A stretch of DNA of 64,000 nt from Megalobrama amblycephala (taxonomy: Eukaryota; Chordata; Actinopteri; Cypriniformes; Xenocyprididae): contig NC_063045.1 in the NCBI RefSeq assembly GCF_018812025.1, positions 18,401,046-18,465,045 on the forward strand. Reading direction: 5' to 3'. Made by a program: the position numbers and the translations under genes. The notes beneath the pieces are model-generated. The model made no database searches and was not told the DNA's origin. It was given only the letters and a program-made list of their open reading frames with translations. This document shows, piece by piece, positions 1 to 26,758 of the stretch (position 1 is the stretch's first letter; every line of letters begins with the position of its first letter).

Positions 1-178
1 ATATATATATATATATATATATATATAATCTTGTGAAATAAAATTTCTCATATGGTCGTATTATTCTACCATGAGAAATCTGGTCACCCTAGGTTGTGTT
101 TACATTGGTTCACAGTGATATGTTATATGTTCTGTAATATTTGTTTAACACTTTTTAAAAAGCAGGTTAAAAAAAGAC

Positions 179-229
<51 letters not shown>

Positions 230-468
230 GATTTTGGTAATTATGCCCTTTCAAGGTTAGTGGACATTGTGAAATTTGTGCTTTAAGTTTGTGACAAGCA
301 CATAAAAATTACTACTTTTTTCATTAGAGTAATAATAAAGAAGCTGTCCTACATTCATTAGTCTCACTGTGTGGAAAACTGCCACATCACCAAAAAAGAA
401 AAGAAATGAATAAATGTCTAGGCATCGGTATATAATAAAACTTTTTAAGGACCAAGTACGAGTACCGA

Positions 469-503
<35 letters not shown>

Positions 504-2161
504 TACTCGTACTTGGTCCTTAAAAAATGGTATCGGTGCATCCCTAGTTTTGACCAATAAACCCACCAATGAGTAATGTAATTCCTTCTTTAGTCTTGTT
601 TCACAGACAAATGAAGGTCAATGAGTAAAAGGTTTTACCTTGATGTCATGTATGAAAGTAAGATTGGCCTTCTGGGAAAAGCACTAGCAACTTCACAGTA
701 AAAACAAATATGCTGTTTCCTGTTTGCATCCAGTGACTGACAGTTCCAAACTGTTTGAAGGCCAGAGCTAATCTATACCGGAAGCGCTTACAGCACATCT
801 CAGAAAGTGCAGATATATGGCTTGATCCATAAATTCATAAACCCTTGGCTAAAAGAATTGCGGTACTGCACTGAAGATTGCAGATTCAGAAAATGTAGGC
901 CTCTTCACTATTCAGTGTATACGGCTCAGAATCATTAGCCAATGAGAGTCCACTTCAACAATGAACATCTCTGTTCAATGAGGGCACGGGTCACCCTGCC
1001 TTTCTTCACATCCCTCATTATATATGCGCACATAACAGAATCTGCAACTATGTGCTTGGACTGGGTGAACTTCAAGACTTGTGTTTCTGGTTCAGTGAAT
1101 AGGGAGGATGAGCTGAGGGGTCAAATCTCATCTGGTGGCAAAAAAACAGCCAACAGGATTGACTAGCCCAGAATACTAACTATATGGTAATGAAAAATGC
1201 GTATACGAGTGTGTGATTTTTGTGAGAGGTTTTAAAAGAAGGAGGACAGTGTTTTAAGAGATGGCAATAATATCACCATGGGAATTCTTTGTCATTTTGA
1301 TAAACAGCAGGGGGGCGTATTGGAGCCACGACTGGCATCTCACAGGGCGGCTGGATGGTGGAATAACAGAACACCAGTCACACTGGCACAAATCCACAAC
1401 TTGCGTCTTACGTATGGTATGACAGGAAAAATAGACTCGCACCGAGTGTGGAGACAATTACATAACAGTAACACCTTCCAATAACAGAGTAAAAAAGATT
1501 TAAAATGCCAGCACTATTACTCAACAAGAAGGCCCCATTCACAACAGAATATTTCCTTTGACCCATTCACAAATCAGACAGAGCAGATTTCCACCACACA
1601 CCAACTGCATTGAGTCTAGAACCTGCCACAGACAGTTTTCCTTCTACTCAAGGGCATTTTGCCTTATGTATGGCGGTCAGCTCATAGGTTCTAATGTCCT
1701 GTCCTTTGTGACATTTTTGAACCGAGTCCAGAATTCAGCTCAAGAGAAGGGATTACATGAGTGCGCTGACCCGGCCGGACTCCATAATCCCAAATTAAAA
1801 GGCAGAGATGTCAACCAGTAGGAGCAAGATAATCTAACCCTGCTGCAATTATGAACATCACGATATAGATGCCGGCTTCATGGCTTCCAAAAAAAAGGGC
1901 CATGCTGCTTTTCCACTTTCCCCGTTTATTTATCTGGGCAAAGAAGTTTATCGCATTTAAAAAACCCTGTGAGCCACAAGAGAGACTATATTTCGCACAA
2001 AATCAGATTAGAATGCAATGTGCGATAAGAGAGGGAGAGGCAAGAAATGAGGCAATATATACAAACTTAGTTTTGGAAACAACTGGCTTTTTTAAAGGAG
2101 AACAACACATAGCCAAGTAAATTCCCATGTTGCAGATGATGTGGATATGGGGCCGTCTTAC
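1..2161. other. cdc14a intron to window edge
   Basis: No coding exon was recognised here; it should be the intron after cdc14a exon 5, and the next phosphatase exon is not visible. It holds a TA run (1-27), a TTA run (181-229) and the hairpin repeat listed separately. The rest looks unique, with no family I recognise. Confidence 0.6.
419..545. mobile_element. Short hairpin repeat around a TA microsatellite
   Basis: Arms containing GGACCAAGTACGAGTACC (left, about 449-468) and its complement (about 502-519) flank a TA run at 471-501. The outer ends read CTAGGCATCGGTA and TACC...TGCATCCCTAG-like, so the unit resembles a palindromic hAT-type MITE. No clear target duplication was found. Confidence 0.55.
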
Positions 2162-15388
<13,227 letters not shown>

Positions 15389-15960
15389 TTTAAATAAGGT
15401 TGTGAGTATCGCGGAATGTTTTAAGTTGTCTAGAGTCATCGGCGGCGCGCGCGAGTGAGGCGCAGCTACTAAAAGAAGAACAAACTACTGCTGCTTTAAA
15501 ATCCGCTTCCTCTCACCGATGCAACTTCTCTCTTCACTGATGTTGCAAATATTCCGAGTAGCTCAAGAACAAAAAACCCCAAAGAAATGTGCAAATAAGG
15601 CACTTGAATCTTGTGGCATTCCTCCACGAGTAAAATTTGAAGAAAAAACCTAAAACAACTCAAGGTGCGTCATTTCGCGTCCCGCGTAAAAGTGCTTGAA
15701 TGAGCAGGAGGTTTTTTTTTTTCCCCTCGCGTGAAACGTCAAACCGCCATTCGTCGTATTATATATCCCTTTTCGCTTCAAACTAGGCAGATATAAATCG
15801 CGAGCCTTTGCACTGCAACTCTGCCCTGGTCATTAGGTGGAAATCTTTCCTTTGCCATGGTCGCGGCCAGTCAAGAAAGATCTTAAAGGGACGTCACGTG
15901 GTGCCGCGCTGTCCAATCGGCTGCGCGGAAGGCTGGTACTCGGGCTCGACCAATCAGAGG
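15389..15960 (-). promoter_or_regulatory. cdc14a upstream region with two CCAAT boxes and an E-box
   Basis: This is a CpG-richer block directly upstream of the cdc14a start. It holds CCAAT at 15913-15917 and 15950-15954 and GTCACGTG at 15893-15900 (E-box core CACGTG, the form bound by USF and TFE/MITF factors, preceded by ACGTCA). The motifs are seen in the sequence; promoter function is inferred from position and composition. They sit about 500 to 570 bp from the start codon, so they may be proximal or may serve an unseen upstream transcription start. Confidence 0.45.
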
Positions 15961-16539
15961 ACAAGAAGTTGTTTTTACTCTCAGTGAGTGAGACGACATC
16001 AACCAGCGAATTCACGTAATAATTATTACAAAATTGTGTTGTTTTTCAATGCCCTATTTGTATATTTGTACGTTTTTTTTTATCTATCTATCGTTTAGAC
16101 TTCATTATTTCTCATTATGGCACATAGCATGAACCCAAACACACGAGCCGCCAGACAATCTGAGCTCAAATATCGTTCGCCCACACCAGACTGTTTATTC
16201 TGGTCATCAACAGCTGGAGAGAGATCATGTAGAGACTGTCACACCGCGGCTTCTGATAGTTCAGTCTGAGCAGATGGACATCATGAAGGAGATTAGCAAA
16301 TGTGGGTCTTTTCATGACAGCTCAGTCTGATCTTTCGCTATTGTTTTATGTGCTTAGGCAGAAAACAAAACAAACCAGGATGTTTTGGTGCATTGCCGTG
16401 GGATTTGAATAATCTGCAAATGAGTAAACAACAGTGAACTTGCTGCCCCTTGGCTATAGGAACTAGCTTGTGCTTCTTTCTGTTGATATTCTGTTAGCAT
16501 TTTATTAGAGCCTGAAAGGTGGGTGGTGTTGGTTGCAAC

Positions 16540-17223
16540 CAAAAAAATGAGAATTGTGTCATCTTTTACTCACCCATTCCAAACCTCCTTTCTTTGACAC
16601 TTGACATTTGACTTGACATTTGATATTCAACAGTGCTTTGATTGCCTGCATTGACACTATTCTTTAAGAGCTGCTGTGCAGCCAAAACTATATACCAGTT
16701 AGTTATCAATGTTATCAGCTGCTTTGACACAATCTGCATTGTAAAAAGCACTATATAAAGGTGACTTGACTTTCTTTCTTTAGTGGAACATAAAAGAAGA
16801 TATTTTTTTCTATGCAATGAAAGTCAATGGGGTCCGAAATATTTTGGTACCCATGCACTGTTTAAAAATGTAATAATTAAGTTCAATAAAATGTAATAAT
16901 TATTCGTTTTAAATTTAAAATGAGCAATTATTTAACCATTTTAAAAATACAAACTTTAAAATCTTAACTTTAATCTTGAAATCCCATTTATGAAATTAAT
17001 AAAAAATATAATATATAAATAAACACGTTTTTATAAATATATAGAATTAAAATTATTCTCAACAATCTAATTTTAAATATTTAAACATTAATAAATAAAT
17101 AAAAATTAATAAATATTAATTGTATACACATAAATACAATTATATACATTTAAAATAAGTAACTATTTATTGATTAATACAATTATCAATAAAAATAAAA
17201 TACAAACTTTAAAAAAACTAAAC

Positions 17224-17276
<53 letters not shown>

Positions 17277-17355
17277 AATATAAAATATATATATATATAT
17301 TTATAGGTTTGGAATGACATGACAGAATTTTCATTTTTGGATGAACTATCCCTTT
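16540..17355. mobile_element. Disrupted palindromic MITE with AT-rich centre
   Basis: The left arm reads TTTACTCACCCATTCCAAACC and carries AGTGGAACATAAAAGAAGAT near 16780. The right arm (about 17305-17355) reads TTTGGAATGACATGACAGAA and ends GATGAACTATCCCTTT. The arms belong to the same family as the other GTTCACCC hairpins, but the centre is replaced by about 450 bp of AT-rich DNA and TA repeats. Confidence 0.5.
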
Positions 17356-18117
17356 CATCATGAAAAAAAAATCAATGCATCCATGATATCCTGCTACAAT
17401 TCCAAATGAATTAAGGAGGACTGGTGTCACATGCAACTAAGTCTTCACGCAAGGATTTTCTGAGCTCCAATAAACAACATTTTGCTCCTTCCATATATTT
17501 TTCTGTACATAAACAATGTCCATCTTACCTCCTACCAAGGAGATCCAGACCTTGTTGACGGCTGTGGCTGACTGGCTCCATTCGCTATTTTCCTGGGATC
17601 TCCAGGACACAACGTCTGACATGCCTTCATGGAGGTTTAGCAGAACTGGGTTTGATGAGACCCTCGGGAATGGACCTGGACCATCCAGAGCACAAAGTGT
17701 GTGGTGGTCTACTGGGACAGAGTGTGCCAGTGGAACAGGGAGGATCCGGTTCACGCGGCCCACTCAGGTTTCCTCATATGGCGCTCTTGTTACAGTCCTG
17801 CCAAGGTGTGACTTTCAAGGTTCCTCACGTTACTTTTCCGAACGGAGTGCACTAATGTGACGTTTCTTCCTCCGGATATCGTTCCAAGTTGTCACACAGT
17901 ACATCTGCTTTCTAGAGCATGCTGGCTATTGTTGTGGTTTTGTACAGGTTCACATGCTGCTCTGACATCATGGAAAAGCTAATAAACAAGAAGCAGATTG
18001 AACTGGGTTTCATGAAGACGGTGAATGTGCTAAATGAAGAGTGATTTCACTGTTTTGAGGTCAGCTATTGACACGGTTTACAAGAGGTGATTAAGGTCAC
18101 GTACACGACTTACTGTA

Positions 18118-18320
18118 CACTCTTAAAATTAAAGGTTCCAAAAGGGGCTTTTCACAGTGAAGTGAATTTTGGTTCAGTTATTCAGTTAACAGTTCTTAAA
18201 AGAACCATTTTTTTTGTTTGAAGAACATTTTAATGAACTAAAGAATCTTTTTCCACTATAAAGAATCGTTTGTGGAACTTAAAGGTTCTATGGATGTTAA
18301 AGGTTCTTCATGTATAATTC
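18118..18320. repeat. GGTTCTT-rich dispersed repeat
   Basis: AT-rich sequence with recurring AAAGGTTC, AAGAACC and AAGAATC motifs (ACTCTTAAAATTAAAGGTTC at the start, GTTAAAGGTTCTTCATG at the end), typical of a common fish hairpin repeat. Recognised by style only. Confidence 0.4.
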
Positions 18321-19357
18321 CATAAAACATAATATAAAACAAATAGACATATATAAAAAACACAACAATAATAATCACAAAAACACAAACTTACTCAAAC
18401 TTTAACTTACTCAAAAAAATAAATTATAATTAAAAATATGAATGGTATCTCAATGATACTAAAATAACACTATTTTGTTTATTTAATGACAAAACATTAC
18501 GTTCTAACAAAATTCTTGTGTGCCTAGATTGATACTCCATATGTTGCGCCATATTCATTATGAAAAATATTTGTAATAGATTTATCACCATGGAGTTTCA
18601 TGCTTTGGCAAATACAGTGAGCTTGTGTTATCCGTCCTGTCACCATATCTAATCTAATGCAGTGCAAAGTCCGTACAGCTATTAAAAACCATCATACTGT
18701 TCATTTAATTAAAGTCAAGCAAGTTCTACACTATTGAACAGAGCAGGTATAATGCCTAGCATTAATCATTATGCTGCATGTCAAAGTAGGTCATGTGTAA
18801 ATTTGCCATTGATGTCATCTTCTGTGCACCAAACCACAAAGTCATAAAACTCATTACTTTGTTCACTCAGCTCTGACCACAGCATTATCATAACAGCAAG
18901 ATTTATGTACAAATGTATAAGCCAGGGATGTAGATTATGTCTGATTTTTACATAACCTTTCCAAGGCAGACTTATGTCAGTAACTTCTTGTAATCTGAAT
19001 TTCAATTATAAAATTAATATAAAAACAATATTTAGCCTACATAAATATATTTATAATTTTTTGTAAATAATCCGAGTTTTAAATTTTGGATTTTTCTGTA
19101 AATTGTATATCAAAATTAAAATTAATCCAAATTCCAATTATAAACTTGATGTAAAACATAATATATAAATAAATGTATATAAATATAAAAAAATGTATTA
19201 ATGTTTAATAATAAATATTTAAAATTAATAGTTTTAACCATTTAATTGTTTTAACATTAATTTGTTTGATTATTCAGGCCATATGCAAAGATTTTCTTTT
19301 ATAGTGATTTTTGTGAGTAGCTTCCAATAATAAATAAAAATGTTGTAATTTTTTATT

Positions 19358-19418
<61 letters not shown>

Positions 19419-20997
19419 CAAAATACATTGATAGTTGATAATGCATTGATAAGTCAATAATAATAATAAATAAAATTACGTTCATGTTCTCTAATTTCAG
19501 TTAATTGTCAAGACATGCAGGTAAACAAATTATTTATATATATATATATATATAGGCTATATTAATTTATTACTTAATTTATTACTCAATATTTTTTTGT
19601 TAACTCACAAACCCCTGCAGTTCCATCAATGTACTTCATGTTGTTGATTACAAACAATGGAATATATTTTCTTTTTCTTTGTATTTTTATATTAATATGG
19701 TACAATATTATTCTAGAGATAAGAAAGGTCAAAAGTAATCTAACAGTAATCAAAAAGTAGTCAGATTATATTACCTTAAATGTGTAATCTAACGGATTAC
19801 GTTACGAACTGCAATTTTTTGTTTAGTTTTTACTTTTTATATTTAACTACATTACATAAAAGTTTTTAATAAGTTTGTTTGATCATCCAGACCATATGCA
19901 AATATTTTCCTTATAGTGATTTTTGTCAGTAGCTTCATTTTATTAGTAATTATTAATTTTACCTTTTTTTTAATCAATTAAAACATCCAAACTTTAAAAT
20001 TAATATCAAAATCTCAATTACAAAATGAACATATAAAAACAAACTCAAGTTTTAAATTTATTCATTAATTTGTTTGTTTGATCCTCCAGCCCATATGCAA
20101 AGATTTTCTTTTCTGCTTTGCCAGTTTAATTACTCCCCACAGCAACAGATGCACCGGACAGCCAATGATCAGACTGAAGACCCATTGAAAGTGGTTCAGA
20201 AGCCACACCCACCGCCCCCCACAGGGAGGCTTCTCGTTTTAACAATGTAGATGTGCCCTTTCCAGACCCAAGGGCTCTATGCATATTCACGCATCATCAC
20301 ATGGCTTCCCCTATTCTCTTCTGCTCCCTCTATTGTCCTGGCATCTGCCGGCAGTAATTGTTCCGGCCTGGAACACAAAAGAGCTGAGGGAAGAGACTCC
20401 AGTTGGACCGGCAACAGCTAACACTTGTAGGCTGTCTCTAGGGTGAGCTAAATGTGAAGATTTGCCCTATAAGCCGACAAGAGCGTTCACTTAGATAAGT
20501 TGTTCAGTAGCCCTTTATATGTGCCACATAAACAGCTTTAAATGCCCCAAGTGCTCTTTAAGACTGCGAAAGGTAGCCAATGCCTGAATTACATTAAAAC
20601 AGTTCACTTTTAAAAGAGCAAATACACCTAATAGATTAAATACAGGTAAATGAACTTTTTTTTAAAATAAATAAAAGAACCACACAATCAAAATAGAATA
20701 TTGTGTCTATCAAACATTTTATTGTATTTTTCTCCTCAAAAAAAAAAAAGAAAAAAAGTTATTTAATGCAAATAACAAAAGAACATGGTCACCTAAAGTA
20801 GCCAAAAAAAAGCAAAAATAAATGCATCAAAAAAAAAATCTGAAATTCCATCTTATAAATAACAAACCAAGAATGAAACATTTTCAGAATCAAAATTAAA
20901 GCAATAAAGTCTAATAACTGCAATGAAAATATAGTAAGATGGCAATGGAATTTCGGAAATTTGTTTCTTACCAACACAATGACTTAAATAACAAATA

Positions 20998-21035
<38 letters not shown>

Positions 21036-21522
21036 CAGCTACATGGAACCAAAACTTGGATGGAAAACTTTTCCTCCGCGTACACACAGTGCACTAAATT
21101 TACCAGTGACATACATGTATTTTACTACGTCCATGCAAATTGATTAGGCTATAGTTATCGTTAACAGCAGACCGCAGTATTGAAAGGGTTTAATGAAACT
21201 TTAAGGCTTGTGTTAGCGTGCGAAAAACAAATTTGACTGATGCGACAGGATTGGGCGAATATTGCGAAGGTGACATTTCAGTACAGTGTAAGGCAATACC
21301 CTGAGTAACAACAAAAGTTTTGGAGGGGGACACAACAGTCGTAAGGGACAAATATGGACTGACGTGGTGGTCAGCGCAAGAAAGCTAATCGTTAATCGTG
21401 AAAAACGTAAAGATAATGATTTTATCTTTGCGTCATCCAGTCGGTTACAGTAGTAGTGTGTTTCTGCTACAAGTCCTCCTTATCTCGGCTGGGGACAAGC
21501 CAAGGACGACGGATCTGTGCGT

Positions 21523-23727
21523 TTACAAGCTAGGATTGGTTGCACCCACTCCCTGGCACTCGATTATGTAGGTGTCGTTGTTGCCGTGCTCATCCTCTGC
21601 TTTGCGTATAACAAATTTCGCCTGTAAAAGAGAGAAAATTGTAATTGATTGTAATAATTGTAGTCCCCTAGTTTTTTTTTTTAAAACAAAGGTGCCTATA
21701 TAGGCTTCCACACCAGAGGAATGTTGGTTCCTATAACTATTGGCGGAAGTACCCGCTTTTTGGCTGTTTGGCGTACTGCAGGAACTGGGACCGATTTTAG
21801 TTATAGGAACGCCTTTTGAGGGGACTAAATTAGCTCCTACTTCAGAGTAGGGTCTAACCCAGCACAGTAGGATCTACAAGTGACGCAAGCGTACATTGAA
21901 TGGTCAAATGCATGCCATATGAAACGCCGGTAACCGGCATATTTAAAAAACCATGTAAACATCCATGAACATGGAAAACAGCAATAGATGGATGGATCAC
22001 TTCTCAACTGATCACAGTGTCCTCTAGTTGTTGAATGCCAGACTTAAATGAAGTCGCTGTCAGCCGGCTTACGCCACTTTAGAGTTGCTACCGGCGGTGC
22101 AAATGCAACCAGGAATATGGCGATTATCTCATTTTTGGGGGACCGTCGTGTTGGCTAGTTCCTATAACTACCTGGTGCGAAAGCCCCGTTCATGTCTGAA
22201 CTTACATTCGTGAGCTGCTCAGCGACGTGGATTGCCGTTTGCGTGTGGAGTGTTACTGGGCCAGTTCGCATTCTGGATGTGCCGTTTGCCAAGGCCATGA
22301 AAATAATAAGCTGTAAAAAGATACATATAATTACTCTCCAGACGAGCATGTATTTGTTATGTCGCTCTGAAACAGTCGAGTGTTTGTGTGTCTGACCTGG
22401 TCTTGCAAGAACTCGTCCACGCAACCATTATGTCTGATGTTCCTTAGCAACATTTCTGCAGCCTCAATGCCAACTTTGTCAGCATACACACCTGGGGACA
22501 AAGAGGGAATATGAACAACAATCACATTTTCAATTCATATTATCAAGTTTAAGAATGTATCATCCAATTAATGGTAGGGGAACACATTGGAACATATTGT
22601 CTTGTCCAAACTAAAACTCAAAGCAGAAATGAACAAGCTTTCCTTTGTGACGTATCGCCCTCTAGTGCCAAAACTACAATACTGAACTAATTCTTCAGGA
22701 CTGGGCAGCCAGACAACCCTTACCTTTTTTGCCAAGAGATGACCCTGCAAATATGCAGCCGGTGGATGATTCTGCAATTATTCTGCCAGGAGACAGAAAA
22801 TATACAGACATTAATCAAACGAAACCCCAAAACAACTGCAGAGGACTGTTTGAGACCTGATGTACTCACATGATCCCATTGCCGTTTCCACAGGCCTTGT
22901 CTTTCTCTTGCAGAGACTGAATGTTGATATACAGGTCTTTGATTTCTTTCCTGATAGTGCGAACTGCTGCCGTGGACATGTCCTTCGCCAACTGAACATC
23001 AAGAACAATCAAAGTTCATAGTGAAGTTAAGAGCAGTTGGAAAATAAATAGTTTCATAAACATCAATGTCACGTTTTCCAAACAATGCTGATTAAAAAGG
23101 TAAAAAAAAAAAACAAAGCATGTTGTGGTTTACATACTTTTTTCAAGGTCCCTTATGGACTTAATCCTAGATTAGTGAGAATTTACATTTCTTTTGATAA
23201 TAAATAAAATAAACAAAAGAACCATGTTTTGTTGTTGTTAAGTTTTTTTTTCCTTCTCTAAATGCTAGTTACTTTGTTAATGTATATGCAGTGAAATTAA
23301 AAAAACAACAACAACAACAATGAAAAGCATGTTGTGGTTAGGGAGCTTTTTCCAATTCTAGTTACAAAAAACAAAAAAAAAACTATGTTGTGTTTTTTTC
23401 CAATGCTAGTTACATCATTAAATAATGCATATGTAGCGAAAAACAAACAAAGCATGTTGTGGTTAAAAAGTTACGAAAAAAAAGAAAATGTAAATTATGC
23501 AGCAAAGTAAAAAAAATTAAGCATGTTGTGGTTGAGGGGTCTTTGTCCCAGAGCAAGTTACGAAAACAAGAATCGCAAATAAAGTGGCAACACAATTAAG
23601 ATCTAAGTAAAAAAAATAAGTTATGATTTAAATGTAATGAGGTTAAGCCATCTTTTTTTTTTAAATGTAGTGGTTGATTTTTTTTCCATGTTCAATCAGC
23701 GCGAAAATAAGTAGTTAAGCTAACCAC

Positions 23728-23759
<32 letters not shown>

Positions 23760-25769
23760 AACAATCTTATACCTTGAAGGGCAGCACTCCAGCTACAAAG
23801 GCCCTTCCATAGATCTTGGTGATGTTTCCTCTTTCTGTCATGTTGATGGGACTCAGTTCCTTCACAGGGTTCACCTTGAGCACCACCTCACCACCTCCCT
23901 TAGGATAGTATCCTCTGTTTTCAAAGAAAAATAGTTTGAACATGTTTCAACTTTAACGATTACAATCAGATCAAACTAAACCAAAGTTACGCTCAAATAC
24001 CTCATTCTTAAATCGCAGTCAAACTGAACTCCGAATCTCTCCACGATTGGTTTGAAGACCTACGAGAGATTGGAACATTATTGCGATGAAGTGAACAGAA
24101 TTAGAAGGACTTCCAGTCCGGTCCTGCCCATTGTGCAAATATACATCTACACATACCTTCATTGTGTAGTCGATCTGAGGTGCCATCTCAGCATTGGTTC
24201 CTCCCTTCAGGCACAGCTCGGACGGACCCTGAGCAAACACGGCGCACGGCAGGGATATCTGCATCAGCAGTCCCACGCTTCTACATGAAAGACAGCAAAA
24301 GTAGACTAAAGACCCGTTCACACCAAGAGCAATAACTACATTAGCATCCACACCAATGCATGATATTGTTCTGTTTATTGTAAGGACATGCTGAGTTTGT
24401 GTCTTTAAAAGCTTGAGCTCTTTAAAGCAGGATGGATTCTGATTGGGTGTCAATGTTTTTGACATCATTATTTTGTTTTTGACATTAATTTATCATATCA
24501 GCTGGAAAAAATCATGGTGAAAGTGATTCCAATCGTATTTTTCTTTATCGTCCTTGGTGTGAACAGCCTTTAGGGCCAAAAATGCTTTGTCATGGTGTCA
24601 CAAATTTGTGTAATTTCATGGTTGAGGGGACATGAGGCATTTAAAAGTGTCATGAATTTACAGTAAAAGACTAAAAAACGCTCCTTACCCAGCCGTCTGA
24701 GTGTCAGCGATGTGATTCCCACCCTTAATTTTCCCAGGAGTGAGCGTAATTTCTGAGGACCCCACTGTGGCTCCCTCCAGATTGCCGTTGCACAAGTCTC
24801 TCACCAGTTCGAGACCTGACAGATGCTGAGGCCTGGTGACGTTGAACAGGGAGGGGGGGGATGTAGGGATAACAATTGAAGAGAAAACTAAGTGCGTGCA
24901 GTTCGAAATCGACTCATTTCGACCAAAATAATCAGAATAGCTCCATTCATCACCAGAAAATTAGACCTTACATTTTGAGATTAAATAACTTTTTATAAGC
25001 TGCATCTTTATATTCATATCTACAAACAGCCAAAACATTTACACAACAAAGAAAAAGAAGGATTATTAAAGAGCTCTGGTAAGAATCCAGACCTTTTAAA
25101 GGGATAAATGTGAAGGATTACATGGAAAGTAGCCATGTGCTTCTGTGCCAACTAACAAAGGGCCCCATTAAAAATTCATGTTAAAAGTATTTAACAGCAT
25201 TTTTGTGGGATAAACAACGGTATAAAACAACTTTACTAAATGAACAGTCACATATCTATATGGTTGACTTCAAAAGGAAAGTGTAAATTATGTAACTGGA
25301 CTTCAACAACCAACTTTGCTTTGTTTCATGATTCACTGTTGAAAGGAAAGGGGGGGAGCATAGTGAGCATGTTAAAGACATAAAAAAACAACGACTTAAA
25401 TGTACATAAAGCCACACAGAAATAAATATATAATGTGTCTAAAGCAAAATTTTAGTACCTCAAACCTGGTGTGCTTCTACCGGCTCGGATTTTATTTATT
25501 TTGATTGACGCCCCTTGGATGCAACTCAGCGCCGCAGACACCCTTAAAATCTGTCCCCCCTTTAAAGAGAAACATTGAAAATTAGTTTTTTTTTTTTTTT
25601 TTTTTTTTTATAAATAATAAGCGACAACTACTACATTTAGTTCTTGCGATGCCATTTTAACATATTAAATGTTGAAACTTTAATGGGAGATATTAAACAA
25701 AAAGACTCGAAAATGAATACTCACCCCTTCCATTACACTTCCGTCCATTTCGAACGTAGTTGCGGCCAT
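21523..25769 (-). CDS. rtca: RNA 3'-terminal phosphate cyclase, complete
   Basis: RTCA converts RNA 3'-phosphates to 2',3'-cyclic phosphates through an adenylylated-histidine intermediate. Eleven exons are visible: 25725-25769, 25459-25559, 24689-24832, 24157-24280, 24001-24059, 23773-23914, 22870-22991, 22724-22782, 22397-22491, 22206-22310 and 21523-21621. They total 1095 nt and 364 residues, against 366 in human, with no internal stop. Diagnostic stretches are [63 protein letters not shown] and, at the end, [15 protein letters not shown]. The probable nucleotide-accepting histidine is His319 in [12 protein letters not shown]. The exon 9 donor is GTCAGA rather than GTRAG; every other donor is ordinary. 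The start is the first ATG after a GC-rich leader. It is arranged head-to-head with dbt, and intron 10 carries a transposon remnant. Confidence 0.97.
21711..22177. mobile_element. Nonautonomous DNA transposon in rtca intron 10
   Basis: CACCAGAGGAATGTTGGTTC at the left and TTCCTATAACTACCTGGTG at the right are imperfect inverted ends. The motif TTCCTATAACTA recurs near both ends. CG content is higher than in the surrounding intron. The element begins about 90 bp from the exon 11 acceptor and ends about 30 bp from the exon 10 donor, filling nearly all of the intron. Confidence 0.55.
23105..23700. repeat. Degenerate tandem repeat in rtca intron 6
   Basis: The phrase AAAGCATGTTGTGGTT occurs at about 23117, 23326, 23451 and 23519, with a worn copy near 23382. 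Copies are joined by T-rich stretches ending in CCAATGCTAGTTAC-like sequence. Units are about 70 to 130 bp and diverged. An A-run of nearly 30 bases (about 23729-23756) closes the array next to exon 6. Confidence 0.6.
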
Positions 25770-26562
25770 TTTCGCGAAAACCGAAAAAATGTTACGATGT
25801 ATCAAAGTGCGCGTGATAAGCGACGCGCGTCTGGGGATAAAATAAGAAACTGAACGCGACTTTCACACTGTATGAAGTTAATATAAACCGGCAAATGAAC
25901 ACAAACAATGCCGCGATAAACGCGAACTTCTCAACAAAAGCTCTGGAACAAGGGAACAGTCCTTCAGAACTGAAACAAGAAATAAACTTAACGCGCAGTT
26001 GGGTTGATTTAAATAAATAAAGAATGACTCGACTTGCCCACAAATTAGAATTCAGCCAATTTCCTGGCAATACGATCACACTCTGGCAACTAGTCTTGCC
26101 AGTCACACTGCTATGGTGGACGAGCTTTGGGCATGCGCAGATGAGCGATGACCGATTCGTGGAGGAATCGTTCTATTGAAATGGAACATTTCAGTGAATT
26201 GTATGAATCGGTTCACTACGCCGTTCGGTTCATTCAAACATGACTTAGCGGTTTTCGAGTGAACTAATTGACTCATTGAACTGAGAACCGACTCTTTGGA
26301 ACATGTCCGATTCGTAACGAACCGAGGACGGATGGATGAGCCGGTAGTCATTTTGTCATCAAAATGTTTTTGAAAACCCCTGATTTAACCTATTCATGTA
26401 ATAATTCTCTGACACATTTGAGAGGTATCATAATATGTATGTTTTATTTAATCAGATATGAAAATAAATAAATAAATAAATAAATAAAATGTAGAATTAA
26501 AACTGCTTAGTATATTTTGTGGGTCATCTGAAATAAAATAAACTTTTAGTACATGGCACGGA

Positions 26563-26611
<49 letters not shown>

Positions 26612-26758
26612 TTATTTAATTGTTCTATTCAACGTTTTTCTTTTTATTAAAAATATTCTCTGAAATATTTGCCCTTGGCCAAAAAGCTCTCTGATTGGGC
26701 AGTGGAGCGGGGCGTGAATGTGACGTCATTTCCGATTACACCAAATCGGTAGGGAAAC
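25770..26758. promoter_or_regulatory. rtca/dbt head-to-head intergenic promoter
   Basis: These 989 bp separate the two divergent start codons. The edges are the CpG-rich parts: CGCG- and CGAAC-containing DNA next to rtca, and the block around 26700-26760 next to dbt. Between them lie a degraded repeat containing GAACCG/GATTCG motifs (about 26110-26330), an AAAT microsatellite (26460-26488) and a CTTT microsatellite (about 26564-26611). That suggests two adjacent core promoters rather than one shared core. The same head-to-head arrangement exists in mammals, as far as I recall. Confidence 0.6.
26721..26728. promoter_or_regulatory. Palindromic CRE (TGACGTCA) next to dbt start
   Basis: A perfect CREB/ATF palindrome lies 31 bp upstream of the dbt ATG, inside its short CpG-rich core. 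Its proximity to a conserved metabolic promoter makes function plausible, but binding is inferred. Confidence 0.55.

Larger units (their letters stand above)
15961..21522. other. cdc14a-rtca intergenic region
   Basis: About 5.5 kb without a recognisable exon. It contains a broken GTTCACCC-type hairpin with an expanded AT-rich core (16540-17355), a TA run (17229-17262), a TC/TA run (about 19358-19414) and an A35 run (about 20999-21034). A possible rtca polyadenylation signal on the minus strand lies at 20718-20723. Segment 20100-20450 is less AT-rich but shows no convincing frame. Confidence 0.5.

Noticed and set aside
15837..16019. Divergent small gene upstream of cdc14a
   Set aside because: The frame is open on both strands only because of GC content; no family resemblance or splice context.
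24019..24468. 149-codon minus-strand frame as one exon
   Set aside because: Only the portion 24157-24280 is coding (rtca exon 4, bounded by an acceptor and a donor); the rest is read-through into introns.
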